A stretch of DNA of 36,572 nt, from assembly GCA_016926505.1 (NCBI GenBank), contig JAFGOM010000059.1, positions 1-36,572 of the forward strand. Reading direction: 5' to 3'. The notes beneath the pieces were generated by a model. The model did not search any database. It was not told the DNA's origin and saw only the letters and a program-made list of their open reading frames with translations. The stretch comes from Methanospirillaceae archaeon (GTDB lineage Archaea > Halobacteriota > Methanomicrobia > Methanomicrobiales > Methanospirillaceae). The translations under genes were made by a program, and so were the position numbers. Below are positions 9,303 through 19,232 of the stretch, piece by piece; within the stretch, counting starts at the first letter, position 1, and every line of letters begins with the position of its first letter.

Positions 9303-12300
9303 TGGGATACATTTGTACATAAGCGAAAAATACGTGACAACAAAACGTGCATAGGGCAGATTGATGCCGATCCACTTCGGGATGAACTCTATAGCGGGGA
9401 TCAGCTGGCCCAGCATGCAAAGGATACTGCATGCTTGTACAGGATAGATACAAGATCCGGGCACGATCGCCTTCTTCCCAGACTTGCTGATAATGAGAAG
9501 GTCCTGCTTGAAACGCATGATCTGATGAACGCAGCCATTGAGGCAGACCGTCGGATTGCTCCTGCAGGTGAATGGCTTTTAGATAATTTTTACCTTGTAG
9601 AAGAACAGATACGGACCGCCCGTCACCATCTCCCAAAAGAGTACAGTACAGCACTTCCTCACCTGGCAAACGGACCGCTTAAAGGATTTCCCCGGGTGTA
9701 CTATATCGCCAGGGAGTTAATTGCTCATTGTGACGGGCGGATTGATACACAGAGCCTCTTTGATTTTATTGATGCATACCAGACCATAACTCCTCTGCTG
9801 CTTGGAGAACTCTGGGCAATTCCTATCATGTTCAGACTCTCCCTGATAGAGAATCTGCGAAGAATTGCTGATAGTATCTCAGCAAACAGCCTTGATTCCG
9901 AATCAGCAGGATATTTTGTGGATCAGATGAAAAAAGTTGCCAGAGAGGATCCAAAGAATCTGATCCTCGTCATCGCAGACATGGCACGATCAGATCCGCC
10001 CCTGACCTGTGCTTTTGTCGCGGAGATGGCACGACAATTACAGGGACAGTCAGGAACACTCATATTTCCCCTCACCTGGATAGAACATCGGCTTTCTGAG
10101 AGAAACCTGACCGTTGAGCAGATGATACATGCTGACTCACAAGCCCAGGCTGCCGACCAGGTGTCATTCGGGAACAGCATAAGCAGTCTTCGTCTCCTTG
10201 ATACGATGGACTGGCGGGAGTTCGTAGAACGGCTGAGTCTTGTCGAGCAGACCCTCCGGAGTGATCCTGCAGATATGTATGCTGCAATGGACTTTGAAAC
10301 CCGCGACCGGTACAGGCATGTGATTGAGGAGATAGCAAAAAAGAGAGAATTATTCGAGGGTGACGTTGCCCAAAAAGCAGTAGAGCTTGCTGCGTTTTCC
10401 CGGGGGAGGAAAGACAGACCAATCCGGGCATCTCATGTGGGATATTTTCTGATGGATGAGGGAAGAGACTCTCTTTTAGAAGCTCTCCATATTCATCCTT
10501 CTTTTTTTGATATGATACAGGGATCCGGTAAAAGACATCTCTGTTCCCTGTATTTCCTTGGGATCTCGTTCATAACTCTTATTGTGGCAATTTTTGGGTA
10601 TACCGGACTTTCCACCTCTGAATGGTATGTTGCTCTTCTTATTCTTGTACTTCTCCTCTTTGTAGGCACTCAGTGTGCACTCAATTTAAGTAACTGGATT
10701 ATCACAATCCTTATCCCCCCGGTTATAATCCCAAAAATGGATTATTCAGCAGGAATACCAGAGGATAGAAGAACCATGGTCGTGATCCCGACTGTTGTTT
10801 CAGGACTGTCTAATGGTACAGAACTCCTGGATTCACTTGAGATACGGTATCTCGCGAACCGTGATGCTAACCTGTACTTCGCCCTGTTGACTGATCTGAT
10901 AAGTGCAGATACAGAAGAACTACCGACAGATTCAGAGATAATAAACCTTCTTTCTGTCGGGATACAAGAATTAAACGTAAGATACCAGGATGAGAAGCCA
11001 GATACCTTCTTTCTCATGCACCGGTCCCGGACCTGGAATGCAGGTGAAGGGATCTTTATGGGATATGAAAGGAAAAGAGGGATCCTTGAGGCATTCAATA
11101 CCCTCCTATCAGGCAACGGGAAAAATCCATTCTCAAAAATTGTTGGCAACCAGGAGATCCTGACTGGTATCAGGTATGTGATAACCCTTGATACCGATAC
11201 TGAGCTTCCCCGTAATTGTGCGAAGAGACTTATCGGTGCGATATCCCACCCGCTCAATCAGCCGGTATCAGATCCTCATACCCGGGTAATCAGGGAGGGA
11301 TATGGAATTTTACAGCCCCGTGTTGCACTCTCGCTCTCAAAACCAGGGGTTTCTCATTTCGCATCACTGTTTGGGGGTGAACCGGGGATTGATCCGTATA
11401 CCCGGGCAGTATCTGATGTATACCAGGATGCCTTTGCCGAAGGATCCTATATCGGGAAAGGAATCTATGATAGGCACGCATTTTTTCATTCTGTTGAAGG
11501 GCGGTTTCCAGAAAACCGTATATTAAGTCATGATCTTCTGGAGGGTTGTTATGCGAGGACTGGCCTTGTCAGTGATGTACAGGTCTTTGAGGAGTACCCT
11601 GTCTGTTATCTTGCTGATAGCAGCAGAAGACACCGGTGGATTAGAGGTGACTGGCAGATAGTATCCTGGATCTTTCCCTTTGTCCAGGGTAACACTTCAA
11701 AAAAGCAGAAAAATCCGCTCTCATCTCTCTCCCGGTGGAAGATCTGTGACAACCTGAGAAGAAGCCTCGTGGCGCCTGCAACCGTTTTTCTCATCATCAT
11801 ATCAGCGACCAATCTTTTGGATCCACTCTTCTGGACTGCCTTTATCGCATCACTGTATTTGATTCCACCGGTATGTACTGCCGGCTGGAAGTGTGTAAAA
11901 AAGCCCGCAGAACAGACCTGGATGCTGCATCTGTTAGATATCCCATCTATTATCCGCGATCAACTGGCAGTTCCTCTCATCACCCTGGCCTTCCTCCCTT
12001 ATGAGGCATACCTATCACTAGATGCAATCTTTCGATCCTGTTGGCGAATGATTGTTTCTCATCATAATCTCCTGGAATGGACCACTCATCAGGAAGCCGG
12101 GCAGAGATCGCATGATCTTGCCGGGTTTTACCGGGTGATGTGGCCGGCACCGTTCATCGGGGCATTATTCCTTTTTTCCCGGTTTTTTATCTCCCCTTCT
12201 GCCGTACCTGTTATCGAAGTTTTTGCGTTTGCATGGATCCTTTCCCCGGCAATTGCGTGGTGGATAAGCCAGCCGATACAACATAAGATCACCCGTCTTT

Positions 12301-15300
12301 CTTTATTACAGGAACAATTCCTCCGGGGTATCGCACGCCGTACCTGGCGTTTCTTTGAGACCTATGTAGCGGCAGAAGATAACTATCTCCCCCCTGACAA
12401 CTACCAGGAGCAGCCGGTTTGTGCTGTTGCCCACCGCACCTCCCCGACCGATATCGGACTTTCACTGCTCGCCAGTCTTACCGCGTATGACTTTGGGTAT
12501 ATCCCGATGGGTGAACTGATTGAGCGGACGGAAAAGACCCTGAATACCATGGGACGACTAAAGAGGTTCCGTGGCCATTTTTATAACTGGTATGATACTA
12601 TCACGTTAGAGCCACTTCTCCCGCGATATATCTCTACGGTTGACAGTGGCAACCTTCTCGGAGATCTGCTCGTTTTACGGCAGGGACTGGATGAACTTCC
12701 GGGATGTCCCATCCTCTCAAAAAGATTCGCAGATGGTATGTCAGACACCCTCTCCCTCCTCTCTGATGCCATAGATGCTGCCGAAAAAGAGAAAAGAGGT
12801 GTTGTGCCGGTATCTGTCAGTTCAAAGATTGCAGAGTTAAAAGGTGGAGCAGTCCTGATATCAGGACAGACTCCCGAAGCAATTCGTTCTCTGTGCTCTC
12901 TTGATGAGATGGCAACAGAGGTACTGGCTGCACTCAGGAATCATCCGGATGATGAAATCAGATGGTGGGCTGATTCGGCAAAACGGCAGGCAGAAACTCA
13001 TCTAAAGGATTTAAAAACCTATATCACCTGGGTATCTGCCGGCAGTCCTCCTGATTCTATCCGAAATGAGGTTCCAGAAGAACTGAGATCGTCTCTTTAT
13101 TCCTTCTGTACAATTCTAAAGAGACAGAATAACCAGATACCAACACTCAGGGAGATAGCAGATCTTTCCGAGGTTCTTTACAGAGAATCCGGTCCCCTTC
13201 TGGAATGGCTTGAGATCCAAAAAGATACCGATAATGCCTTTGCTTCAGGTTCTCACTGGCTTGTTCGGATTGTTCAGGAGCTTACAACCTCAAGCGAGCG
13301 GGCAGAAGAACGTATTCGGTTGATATCATCTCTTACTGAAAAGATTCATGCATGTACCGGTATTGAGTATGAATTCCTGTATGAAAAAACGAGTAATCTC
13401 CTCTCCATTGGGTATAATGCGACTGATCTCAGGCGGGATGCCAGTTTTTATGATCTGCTTGCATCTGAGGCACGACTCACCAGCTTTATTGGAATCGCCT
13501 ATGGCCAGCTTCCGCAGGAGCACTGGTTTGCCTTAGGACGTCTTCTCACGACTGTCGGAGCAGGGAAGCCCACTCTTATCTCATGGAGTGGTTCTATGTT
13601 TGAATACTTAATGCCACTCCTTCTGATGCCGACCTATGAGAATACTCTTCTCGATCGCACGTATCATGCCGTAGTAGCCAGACAGATAGAGTATGGCAGA
13701 AAAAGGGGTGTTCCCTGGGGAATTTCTGAATCCGGGTATAATGTCACTGATACGACCCTGAACTACCAGTACCGGGCATTTGGCGTCCCGGGCCTTGGAT
13801 TCAAGCGTGGACTGGCAGAAGACCTGGTCATTGCTCCGTATGCTGCGGCGATGGGACTGATGGTCAATCCGACGCTGGCCTGTCAGAATCTTGAACTGAT
13901 GGACTCCCTTGGATATACAGGGCCGTATGGGTTTTATGAAGCAGTAGATTACACCCCTTCCCGAGTACCGCCTGGCCATAAACAGATGGTTGTTCAGTCA
14001 TTCATGGTGCATCACCAGGGAATGGTTCTGCTCTCGCTCGCCTATGCACTATTGAACCGACCGATGCAGAGAAGATTTGAGTCTGATCAGAGTCTTTTGG
14101 CAACGATGATGCTGCTTCAGGAGAAGATGCCCAGGAACACACCGTTCTACCCGCATGCCGGTGAAGTTCTGGGAGTTCATAAAAAAACCGGGGATTCAGA
14201 ATCCCTGGTTCGGATCTTTCAGACTGCAAATACCCAAAGACCTGAGGTGCATCTCCTCTCAAACGGCAGGTACCATGTTATGGTAAGCAACAGCGGATCT
14301 GGGTACAGCAGGTGGAACGATCTGGCCGTGACAAGGTGGCGGGAAGATCCAACCGCAGACAGTTGCGGTACTTTTTGTTACATCAGGGATCTGGCGAGTG
14401 GGGAGTTCTGGTCGAACGGATATATGCCGGCACGAAAGAAACCCGATACCTATCAGACAATTTTTAAGCAGGCACGTGCTGAATTCCGGCGAAGAGACCG
14501 GGATTTTGATACCCGTACCGAGATTATTGTCTCCCCTGAAGATGATGTGGAGCTTCGAAGAATATGGGTGACAAACAGATCCTGGACACGACGAACGATT
14601 GAGTTTACCAGTTATGCTGAAGTCGTGCTGGCACCTTTTGGTTCTGATGAAAGCCATCCGGCCTTTCATAACCTGTTTGTCCAGACTGAACTGGTACGGG
14701 AGAAAAATGCAATCCTCGCGACGAGAAGGCCACGATCAGAAGGTGATCATCCCCCCTGGATGCTGCATCTGATGACGGTTCATGGCAAGGAGGTACGACC
14801 TATCTCTTTTGAGACAGACCGGTTCCGGTTTATCGGGCGGACGAATTCGCTCTCAAGACCGGTTGCCATGACCGATTGTTCAACTCTTTCTGATACCGCG
14901 GGTCCGGTTCTCGATCCGATCGTTGCAATCAGGTGTACGATTACGATAGATCCTCAGGAGACGGCTGGTGTGAATATCTTTACCGGTGTCAGTGCGAGTC
15001 GTGAGGGATCAGTCGCTCTCATTGAGAAGTACTATGACGGGTACATCGCAGACCGGGTATCAGAGCTTGCCTGGACTCATGCTCATGTCATTATGAGACA
15101 ACTAAATGCAACTGAACGGGATGCACAGTTGTATGGTGCACTCGCAAGCTCGGTCATTTATGCAAATCCCTCACGAAGGGCAGGCCAGAATGTTCTTCTG
15201 AAGAACAGCCGGGGACAGTCCGGTCTCTGGGGGTATGGAATATCAGGAGATTTTCCGATAGTGCTTGTGAGGATACGGAGCAGGAGCCGGATCAGTCTTA

Positions 15301-18074
15301 TCAGAGAGATGGTACAGGCTCATGCATACTGGCGTATGAAAGGACTCATTGTCGATTTAGTGATATGGAATGAGGATCAGTCAGGATACCGGCAGGAACT
15401 GCATGATGAGATTATGTCTCAGATGCCCCAGGGTTCTGATTCATCGTTATTAAACCGGAAAGGAGGAATTTTCATCAGGCGTCTTGAACAGATCTCAGAT
15501 GAGGATCGCATCCTTATAGAGACCGTGGCACGGGCTATTATCTCAGATCGTGGAGGTACACTGGCCGAACAGTTGGAACGGACTGACTGGAATGAGATTG
15601 CAGTTCCCCGTCTTCTTCCCTCCCGGACAATTCTTCATGAATCAAAGGCCGGTCCTGGTATGACCGGTGAAGGACTTCTTTATTTCAACGGGACTGGTGG
15701 ATTTTCTGGAGATGGCAGGGAGTATGTCATTATTACAGGGCATGGGGTGGTAACCCCGGCACCCTGGGTGAATGTCATCGCAAACGAAACCTTCGGGACG
15801 GTCGTATCAGAGAGCGGGAGTGCCTACACCTGGAGTGAGAATTCCCATGAGTTCCGGCTGACGCCCTGGATGAATGATCCTGTTTCTGACCTGTCTGGTG
15901 AGACTCTGTATATCAGGGATGAGGAGACCGGTATATTCTGGTCTCCTACTCCTCTGCCTGCTCGGGGTTTGAATCAATATGTAACCAGGCATGGGTTTGG
16001 GTATACCGTCTTTTCATCCACTGAGCAGGGGATACATACCGAACTGACGATATATGTCAGTATTGACCGCCCGGTAAAATTCGTATCTCTTCGAATCAGG
16101 AACAAATCCGGTCGCAACAGACTTTTATCTGTCACCGGATATGTAGAATGGGTTCTTGGCGAACTCAGGTCACGATCACTGCTCTATGTGATTACTGAAA
16201 TCGATACGATATCAGATGCAATTTTTGCTAAAAATCCGTACAATCATGAATTTCCGGGAAGAGTTGCGTTTTTTGACTCCAATGTGCGGACAAGGACCGT
16301 AACCGGCGACCGGTATGAGTTTATCGGACGGAACGGTTCGATTGAAAAACCTGCAGCGATGAAGCAGGTACGACTCTCAAATAAAGTCGGAGCCGGCCTG
16401 GATCCCTGTGCCGCGATGCAGATCCCCTGCGAACTCACTGACGGAGAAGAACGGGAGATTATCTTTACCCTGGGTGTCGGACGGGATAGTGATGATGCAA
16501 GGAATATTGTCTTACAAAACCGGGGAGTTGGATCTGCACGCAGAGCAAAAAAAGCAGTACAGGAATACTGGAGCCAGACGCTTGGTGCTGTGCAAATTAA
16601 AACTCCTGACCGGTCGGTGGATCTGCTCGTCAACGGATGGCTTTTATATCAGACTATTGCCTGCCGGCTCTTTGCACGAACCGGGTTTTATCAGTCAGGA
16701 GGTGCATTCGGTTTTCGGGATCAGCTGCAGGATGTGATGGCACTTATTCATACAAGGCCGGATCTTATGAGGAAACAACTTCTCCTCTGTGCAGGGCACC
16801 AGTTTGTTGAGGGTGATGTCCAGCACTGGTGGCACCCGCCATTAAACAGAGGGGTGAGGACCCACTGTTCTGATGATTATTTATGGCTCCCGTTCGCGAC
16901 CTGCAGGTATGTCCATAGTACCCGGGATACCGGGATTCTGGATGAAGAGATATCGTTTCTCAAAGGGCGAGAGGTGCTCCCGGAGGAGGACTCGTACTAT
17001 GATCTGCCTGAGCAGTCAGATATCAGGAAATCCCTTTATGAACACTGCAAACAGGCTATCCTTTTGGGATTGGACTTTGGGGATCATGGTCTCCCGAGAA
17101 TGGGATCAGGCGACTGGAATGACGGGATGAATCTTGTTGGTGCAGAAGGGAAAGGAGAGAGTGTATGGCTCGGATTTTTCCTATTTGACCTTCTTATGAA
17201 GTTTGTGAAGGTAGCAGAGATCCACCATGATCCATTGTTTGCAGAAACATGTCGCACAAACGCAGGACAGATACGGGAGAACCTGGAGAGAGATGGCTGG
17301 GATGGTGAATGGTACCGTCGTGCGTATTTTGATTCAGGCCACCCGCTTGGATCGGCTGGAAACCCGGAGTGCATGATAGACTCGGTTGCCCAGAGTTGGG
17401 CCGTCCTGTCTGGAGCTGCACGTGATGAGCGGGCCAGAAAAGCGATGAGGGCAGTTGTAGAGCATCTTGTCTTATTCGATGACCGTTTAATAACCCTCCT
17501 GACCCCGCCCTTTGATCAGGGTCCCTTACATCCCGGATATATCAAAGGATACGTTCCCGGGGTCAGGGAGAACGGAGGGCATTATTCCCATGCTGCTATC
17601 TGGGTTGTGATGGCGTTTGCCGCTCTGAAGGATAACGGGCAGGCATGGGATCTGCTGCCATTCATAAATCCGGTTCATCATAGCAAGACCCCTGAAGATC
17701 TCAGGAGATACCGGGTTGAGCCGTATGTAATCCCTTCAGATATCTATGCAGCCCCTCCCCATACCGGCCGGGGTGGCTGGACCTGGTATTCCGGTTCAGC
17801 GGGATGGATGTATACACTCATCATTGAATCGCTTCTCGGGGTGCAGATATCAGGAGATATTTTAAGATTCGGGCCCTGTATTCCGATGACCTGGAGGTCG
17901 TATCAGATTGAGTACCGATACCGGTCTACACGATACCAGATTGATGTGCTCAATGCCGGTACGGGATCCAGGGTCAGGTCAGTTGTGGTTGATGGGATAA
18001 CACAGGCTGATATGACTGTTCATCTAAAAGATGATGGAAACGATCATTTGGTACAGGTAGAACTTGGGGAGTAG
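9300..18074 (+). CDS. Cyclic beta-1,2-glucan synthase-like giant enzyme (NdvB/ChvB/Cgs family; GT84 + glucoamylase-like + GH94)
   Basis: The 2924-residue product matches the full architecture of bacterial cyclic beta-1,2-glucan synthases, which are about 2800-2900 residues long. Residues 1-400 form the helical N-terminal region (motifs such as LPHLANGPLKGFPRVYYIAR). Membrane segments lie at about 412-475. The glycosyltransferase domain has D631-T-D633 in ITLDTDTELP, the block SHDLLEGCYARTG and the RWIRGDWQ motif at 779-786. More membrane segments lie at about 820-870, 887-910 and 948-990. The glucoamylase-like region (RTSPTDIGLSLLASLTAYDF near 1050; GISESGYNVTDTTLNYQYRA near 1475) is followed by GH94 phosphorylase modules, with the DWND signature at 2605-2608 expected to hold the catalytic acid. 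In bacteria the protein makes its own glucan primer from UDP-glucose in the membrane, trims chain length by phosphorolysis and cyclises the product. Here it should likewise make a beta-1,2-glucan, as osmolyte or envelope polymer. No exporter (NdvA/ChvB-partner type) or modifying gene adjoins. The frame is intact over 8.7 kb, which argues for selection. Confidence 0.92.
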   Translation: MWDTFVHKRKIRDNKTCIGQIDADPLRDELYSGDQLAQHAKDTACLYRIDTRSGHDRLLPRLADNEKVLLETHDLMNAAIEADRRIAPAGEWLLDNFYLVEEQIRTARHHLPKEYSTALPHLANGPLKGFPRVYYIARELIAHCDGRIDTQSLFDFIDAYQTITPLLLGELWAIPIMFRLSLIENLRRIADSISANSLDSESAGYFVDQMKKVAREDPKNLILVIADMARSDPPLTCAFVAEMARQLQGQSGTLIFPLTWIEHRLSERNLTVEQMIHADSQAQAADQVSFGNSISSLRLLDTMDWREFVERLSLVEQTLRSDPADMYAAMDFETRDRYRHVIEEIAKKRELFEGDVAQKAVELAAFSRGRKDRPIRASHVGYFLMDEGRDSLLEALHIHPSFFDMIQGSGKRHLCSLYFLGISFITLIVAIFGYTGLSTSEWYVALLILVLLLFVGTQCALNLSNWIITILIPPVIIPKMDYSAGIPEDRRTMVVIPTVVSGLSNGTELLDSLEIRYLANRDANLYFALLTDLISADTEELPTDSEIINLLSVGIQELNVRYQDEKPDTFFLMHRSRTWNAGEGIFMGYERKRGILEAFNTLLSGNGKNPFSKIVGNQEILTGIRYVITLDTDTELPRNCAKRLIGAISHPLNQPVSDPHTRVIREGYGILQPRVALSLSKPGVSHFASLFGGEPGIDPYTRAVSDVYQDAFAEGSYIGKGIYDRHAFFHSVEGRFPENRILSHDLLEGCYARTGLVSDVQVFEEYPVCYLADSSRRHRWIRGDWQIVSWIFPFVQGNTSKKQKNPLSSLSRWKICDNLRRSLVAPATVFLIIISATNLLDPLFWTAFIASLYLIPPVCTAGWKCVKKPAEQTWMLHLLDIPSIIRDQLAVPLITLAFLPYEAYLSLDAIFRSCWRMIVSHHNLLEWTTHQEAGQRSHDLAGFYRVMWPAPFIGALFLFSRFFISPSAVPVIEVFAFAWILSPAIAWWISQPIQHKITRLSLLQEQFLRGIARRTWRFFETYVAAEDNYLPPDNYQEQPVCAVAHRTSPTDIGLSLLASLTAYDFGYIPMGELIERTEKTLNTMGRLKRFRGHFYNWYDTITLEPLLPRYISTVDSGNLLGDLLVLRQGLDELPGCPILSKRFADGMSDTLSLLSDAIDAAEKEKRGVVPVSVSSKIAELKGGAVLISGQTPEAIRSLCSLDEMATEVLAALRNHPDDEIRWWADSAKRQAETHLKDLKTYITWVSAGSPPDSIRNEVPEELRSSLYSFCTILKRQNNQIPTLREIADLSEVLYRESGPLLEWLEIQKDTDNAFASGSHWLVRIVQELTTSSERAEERIRLISSLTEKIHACTGIEYEFLYEKTSNLLSIGYNATDLRRDASFYDLLASEARLTSFIGIAYGQLPQEHWFALGRLLTTVGAGKPTLISWSGSMFEYLMPLLLMPTYENTLLDRTYHAVVARQIEYGRKRGVPWGISESGYNVTDTTLNYQYRAFGVPGLGFKRGLAEDLVIAPYAAAMGLMVNPTLACQNLELMDSLGYTGPYGFYEAVDYTPSRVPPGHKQMVVQSFMVHHQGMVLLSLAYALLNRPMQRRFESDQSLLATMMLLQEKMPRNTPFYPHAGEVLGVHKKTGDSESLVRIFQTANTQRPEVHLLSNGRYHVMVSNSGSGYSRWNDLAVTRWREDPTADSCGTFCYIRDLASGEFWSNGYMPARKKPDTYQTIFKQARAEFRRRDRDFDTRTEIIVSPEDDVELRRIWVTNRSWTRRTIEFTSYAEVVLAPFGSDESHPAFHNLFVQTELVREKNAILATRRPRSEGDHPPWMLHLMTVHGKEVRPISFETDRFRFIGRTNSLSRPVAMTDCSTLSDTAGPVLDPIVAIRCTITIDPQETAGVNIFTGVSASREGSVALIEKYYDGYIADRVSELAWTHAHVIMRQLNATERDAQLYGALASSVIYANPSRRAGQNVLLKNSRGQSGLWGYGISGDFPIVLVRIRSRSRISLIREMVQAHAYWRMKGLIVDLVIWNEDQSGYRQELHDEIMSQMPQGSDSSLLNRKGGIFIRRLEQISDEDRILIETVARAIISDRGGTLAEQLERTDWNEIAVPRLLPSRTILHESKAGPGMTGEGLLYFNGTGGFSGDGREYVIITGHGVVTPAPWVNVIANETFGTVVSESGSAYTWSENSHEFRLTPWMNDPVSDLSGETLYIRDEETGIFWSPTPLPARGLNQYVTRHGFGYTVFSSTEQGIHTELTIYVSIDRPVKFVSLRIRNKSGRNRLLSVTGYVEWVLGELRSRSLLYVITEIDTISDAIFAKNPYNHEFPGRVAFFDSNVRTRTVTGDRYEFIGRNGSIEKPAAMKQVRLSNKVGAGLDPCAAMQIPCELTDGEEREIIFTLGVGRDSDDARNIVLQNRGVGSARRAKKAVQEYWSQTLGAVQIKTPDRSVDLLVNGWLLYQTIACRLFARTGFYQSGGAFGFRDQLQDVMALIHTRPDLMRKQLLLCAGHQFVEGDVQHWWHPPLNRGVRTHCSDDYLWLPFATCRYVHSTRDTGILDEEISFLKGREVLPEEDSYYDLPEQSDIRKSLYEHCKQAILLGLDFGDHGLPRMGSGDWNDGMNLVGAEGKGESVWLGFFLFDLLMKFVKVAEIHHDPLFAETCRTNAGQIRENLERDGWDGEWYRRAYFDSGHPLGSAGNPECMIDSVAQSWAVLSGAARDERARKAMRAVVEHLVLFDDRLITLLTPPFDQGPLHPGYIKGYVPGVRENGGHYSHAAIWVVMAFAALKDNGQAWDLLPFINPVHHSKTPEDLRRYRVEPYVIPSDIYAAPPHTGRGGWTWYSGSAGWMYTLIIESLLGVQISGDILRFGPCIPMTWRSYQIEYRYRSTRYQIDVLNAGTGSRVRSVVVDGITQADMTVHLKDDGNDHLVQVELGE

Positions 18075-18119
18075 AACCTGAGGAGGAGAATCCGGGTGAT
18101 GATTCCGGCTGCACACTGC

Positions 18120-18509
18120 CCGTAATCATGCATAACCTGGTTAATGATATAGGGTGTCGCATATCCATAGAAGTCATTTTTGGACTTCTTTTGCTTATCT
18201 CTCACAATATTTTTTATTTTTGATGTCTCTTTTCGATAATATGGATATAAGTAAAATCTATCGCAATCGGTATGGTTTTTCAGGATTAAGAATTGAAATG
18301 GCATCAGATGTGAGTATTTAAACATTTTTATCCTGAAGGTTATCAAAGTCAGGCTTGTTAAGATGGTGCGGCAATGAAGTTTCACATGGAACACCTTCAA
18401 GAGAATGAGAGATTGAATAAATGGATTCCTGATTTGAGGCCATTCCAACTACAGTTTCAAATATCGATCTCTGGTATCCTCTCGGTAAAGGAAAATCTCT
18501 CTGCTTCAT
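18120..18509 (-). pseudogene. Relic of an IS transposase
   Basis: Two overlapping minus-strand frames read as the N-terminal and middle parts of a transposase. One (18509-18318) carries SIFETVVGMASNQESIYSIS and VPCETSLPHHLNKPDFDNLQ. After a stop and a frameshift near 18260-18320 (where NILTSDAISILNPEKPYR can be read), the other frame continues with YLYPYYRKETSKIKNIVRDK and FYGYATPYIINQ. This is the order and spacing seen in IS4/IS5-like archaeal transposases, where the D-x-T-x-x-PYY(G)-E block marks the start of the catalytic core. The catalytic remainder and both terminal repeats are missing. The assignment rests on remembered motif pattern, not on a search. Confidence 0.6.
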
Positions 18510-19165
18510 CAGGGAAAGCAGGAGAATTGGACCGTTCCGCGAGGGTAGAAGAGGCTCTGTCAGTCTGCCTGGGAGATGAGATATTCTCTCTTGAACAGAC
18601 TGCTGCAGAACAGGCGGTCACCCTTGTAAAGGACAGGGACGGGATTATCCCGGTATCATTCAGAGAAGATGACAGCATTATCGTGTTCAGTCCGACAGAA
18701 GCCTTCTCTTCTGAGTTTACCCTGGCCTTTGATGATGTCCTTCCTCCTGATACTCTCCGTCCGACCGTAATAACCTATACTGACCGGAACAACCTGACCG
18801 ATGAAGAGAAGGGAATGGTTGGTTCTGCATCATATGTTCTCCTCGGTACCGTCTCATCCAATGCAGGTCACCGGTCAGAAGAGTACTATATTCCCCGGTT
18901 TTCACAGGATCTTAGGAGTTATGCAGAAGAGGCAGGAGTCACCGTAATCGGCATCTCACTCGGTCAGCCGTACGATATCATGTATATGCAGGATATCCCG
19001 GTATACCTGGCAACGTATGCCGGAAAAACCGGGGGCCGGAATCTGATCGCTGCGATACGGGCAATATCAGGAGAGATCCCGATACAGGGGACCCTGCCGG
19101 TAGCGATCACAGATGCAGAAGGAAGAGTCCTGTATCCGATTAATCATGGACTGATGAGAGGATGA
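18476..19165 (+). pseudogene. C-terminal fragment of a GH3 glycosidase (NagZ/beta-glucosidase family), catalytic barrel missing
   Basis: The open frame runs from an ATG at 18374, but its first 35 or so codons are antisense to the transposase relic. Family-like sequence starts near 18476 with ILSVKENLSAS, the end of the GH3 (beta/alpha)8 barrel. The complete C-terminal alpha/beta sandwich follows: AAEQAVTLVKDRDGIIPVSF, TYTDRNNLTDEEKG, and IPIQGTLPVAITD near the end. The barrel with the catalytic aspartate is absent. A TATA-like TATTTAAA at 18315-18322 and GATGGTG 5 nt before the ATG could allow expression, but both lie in relic sequence and may be chance. The frame itself has stayed open. It follows the glucan synthase gene and may once have been a beta-glucosidase acting on related sugars. 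Confidence 0.72.
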
Positions 19166-19232
19166 GAACAAAAAGATGTAGTCTGAGCTGCTGCTCCCCT
19201 TATTCCTAACGATCAGGGTTCAGTCCAGTCCT

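Noticed and set aside
18169-18189. AGAAGTC/GACTTCT hairpin after the glucan synthase gene as a terminator
   Set aside because: It falls inside the transposase relic, where the same bases read as coding sequence on the minus strand, so it is probably coincidental.
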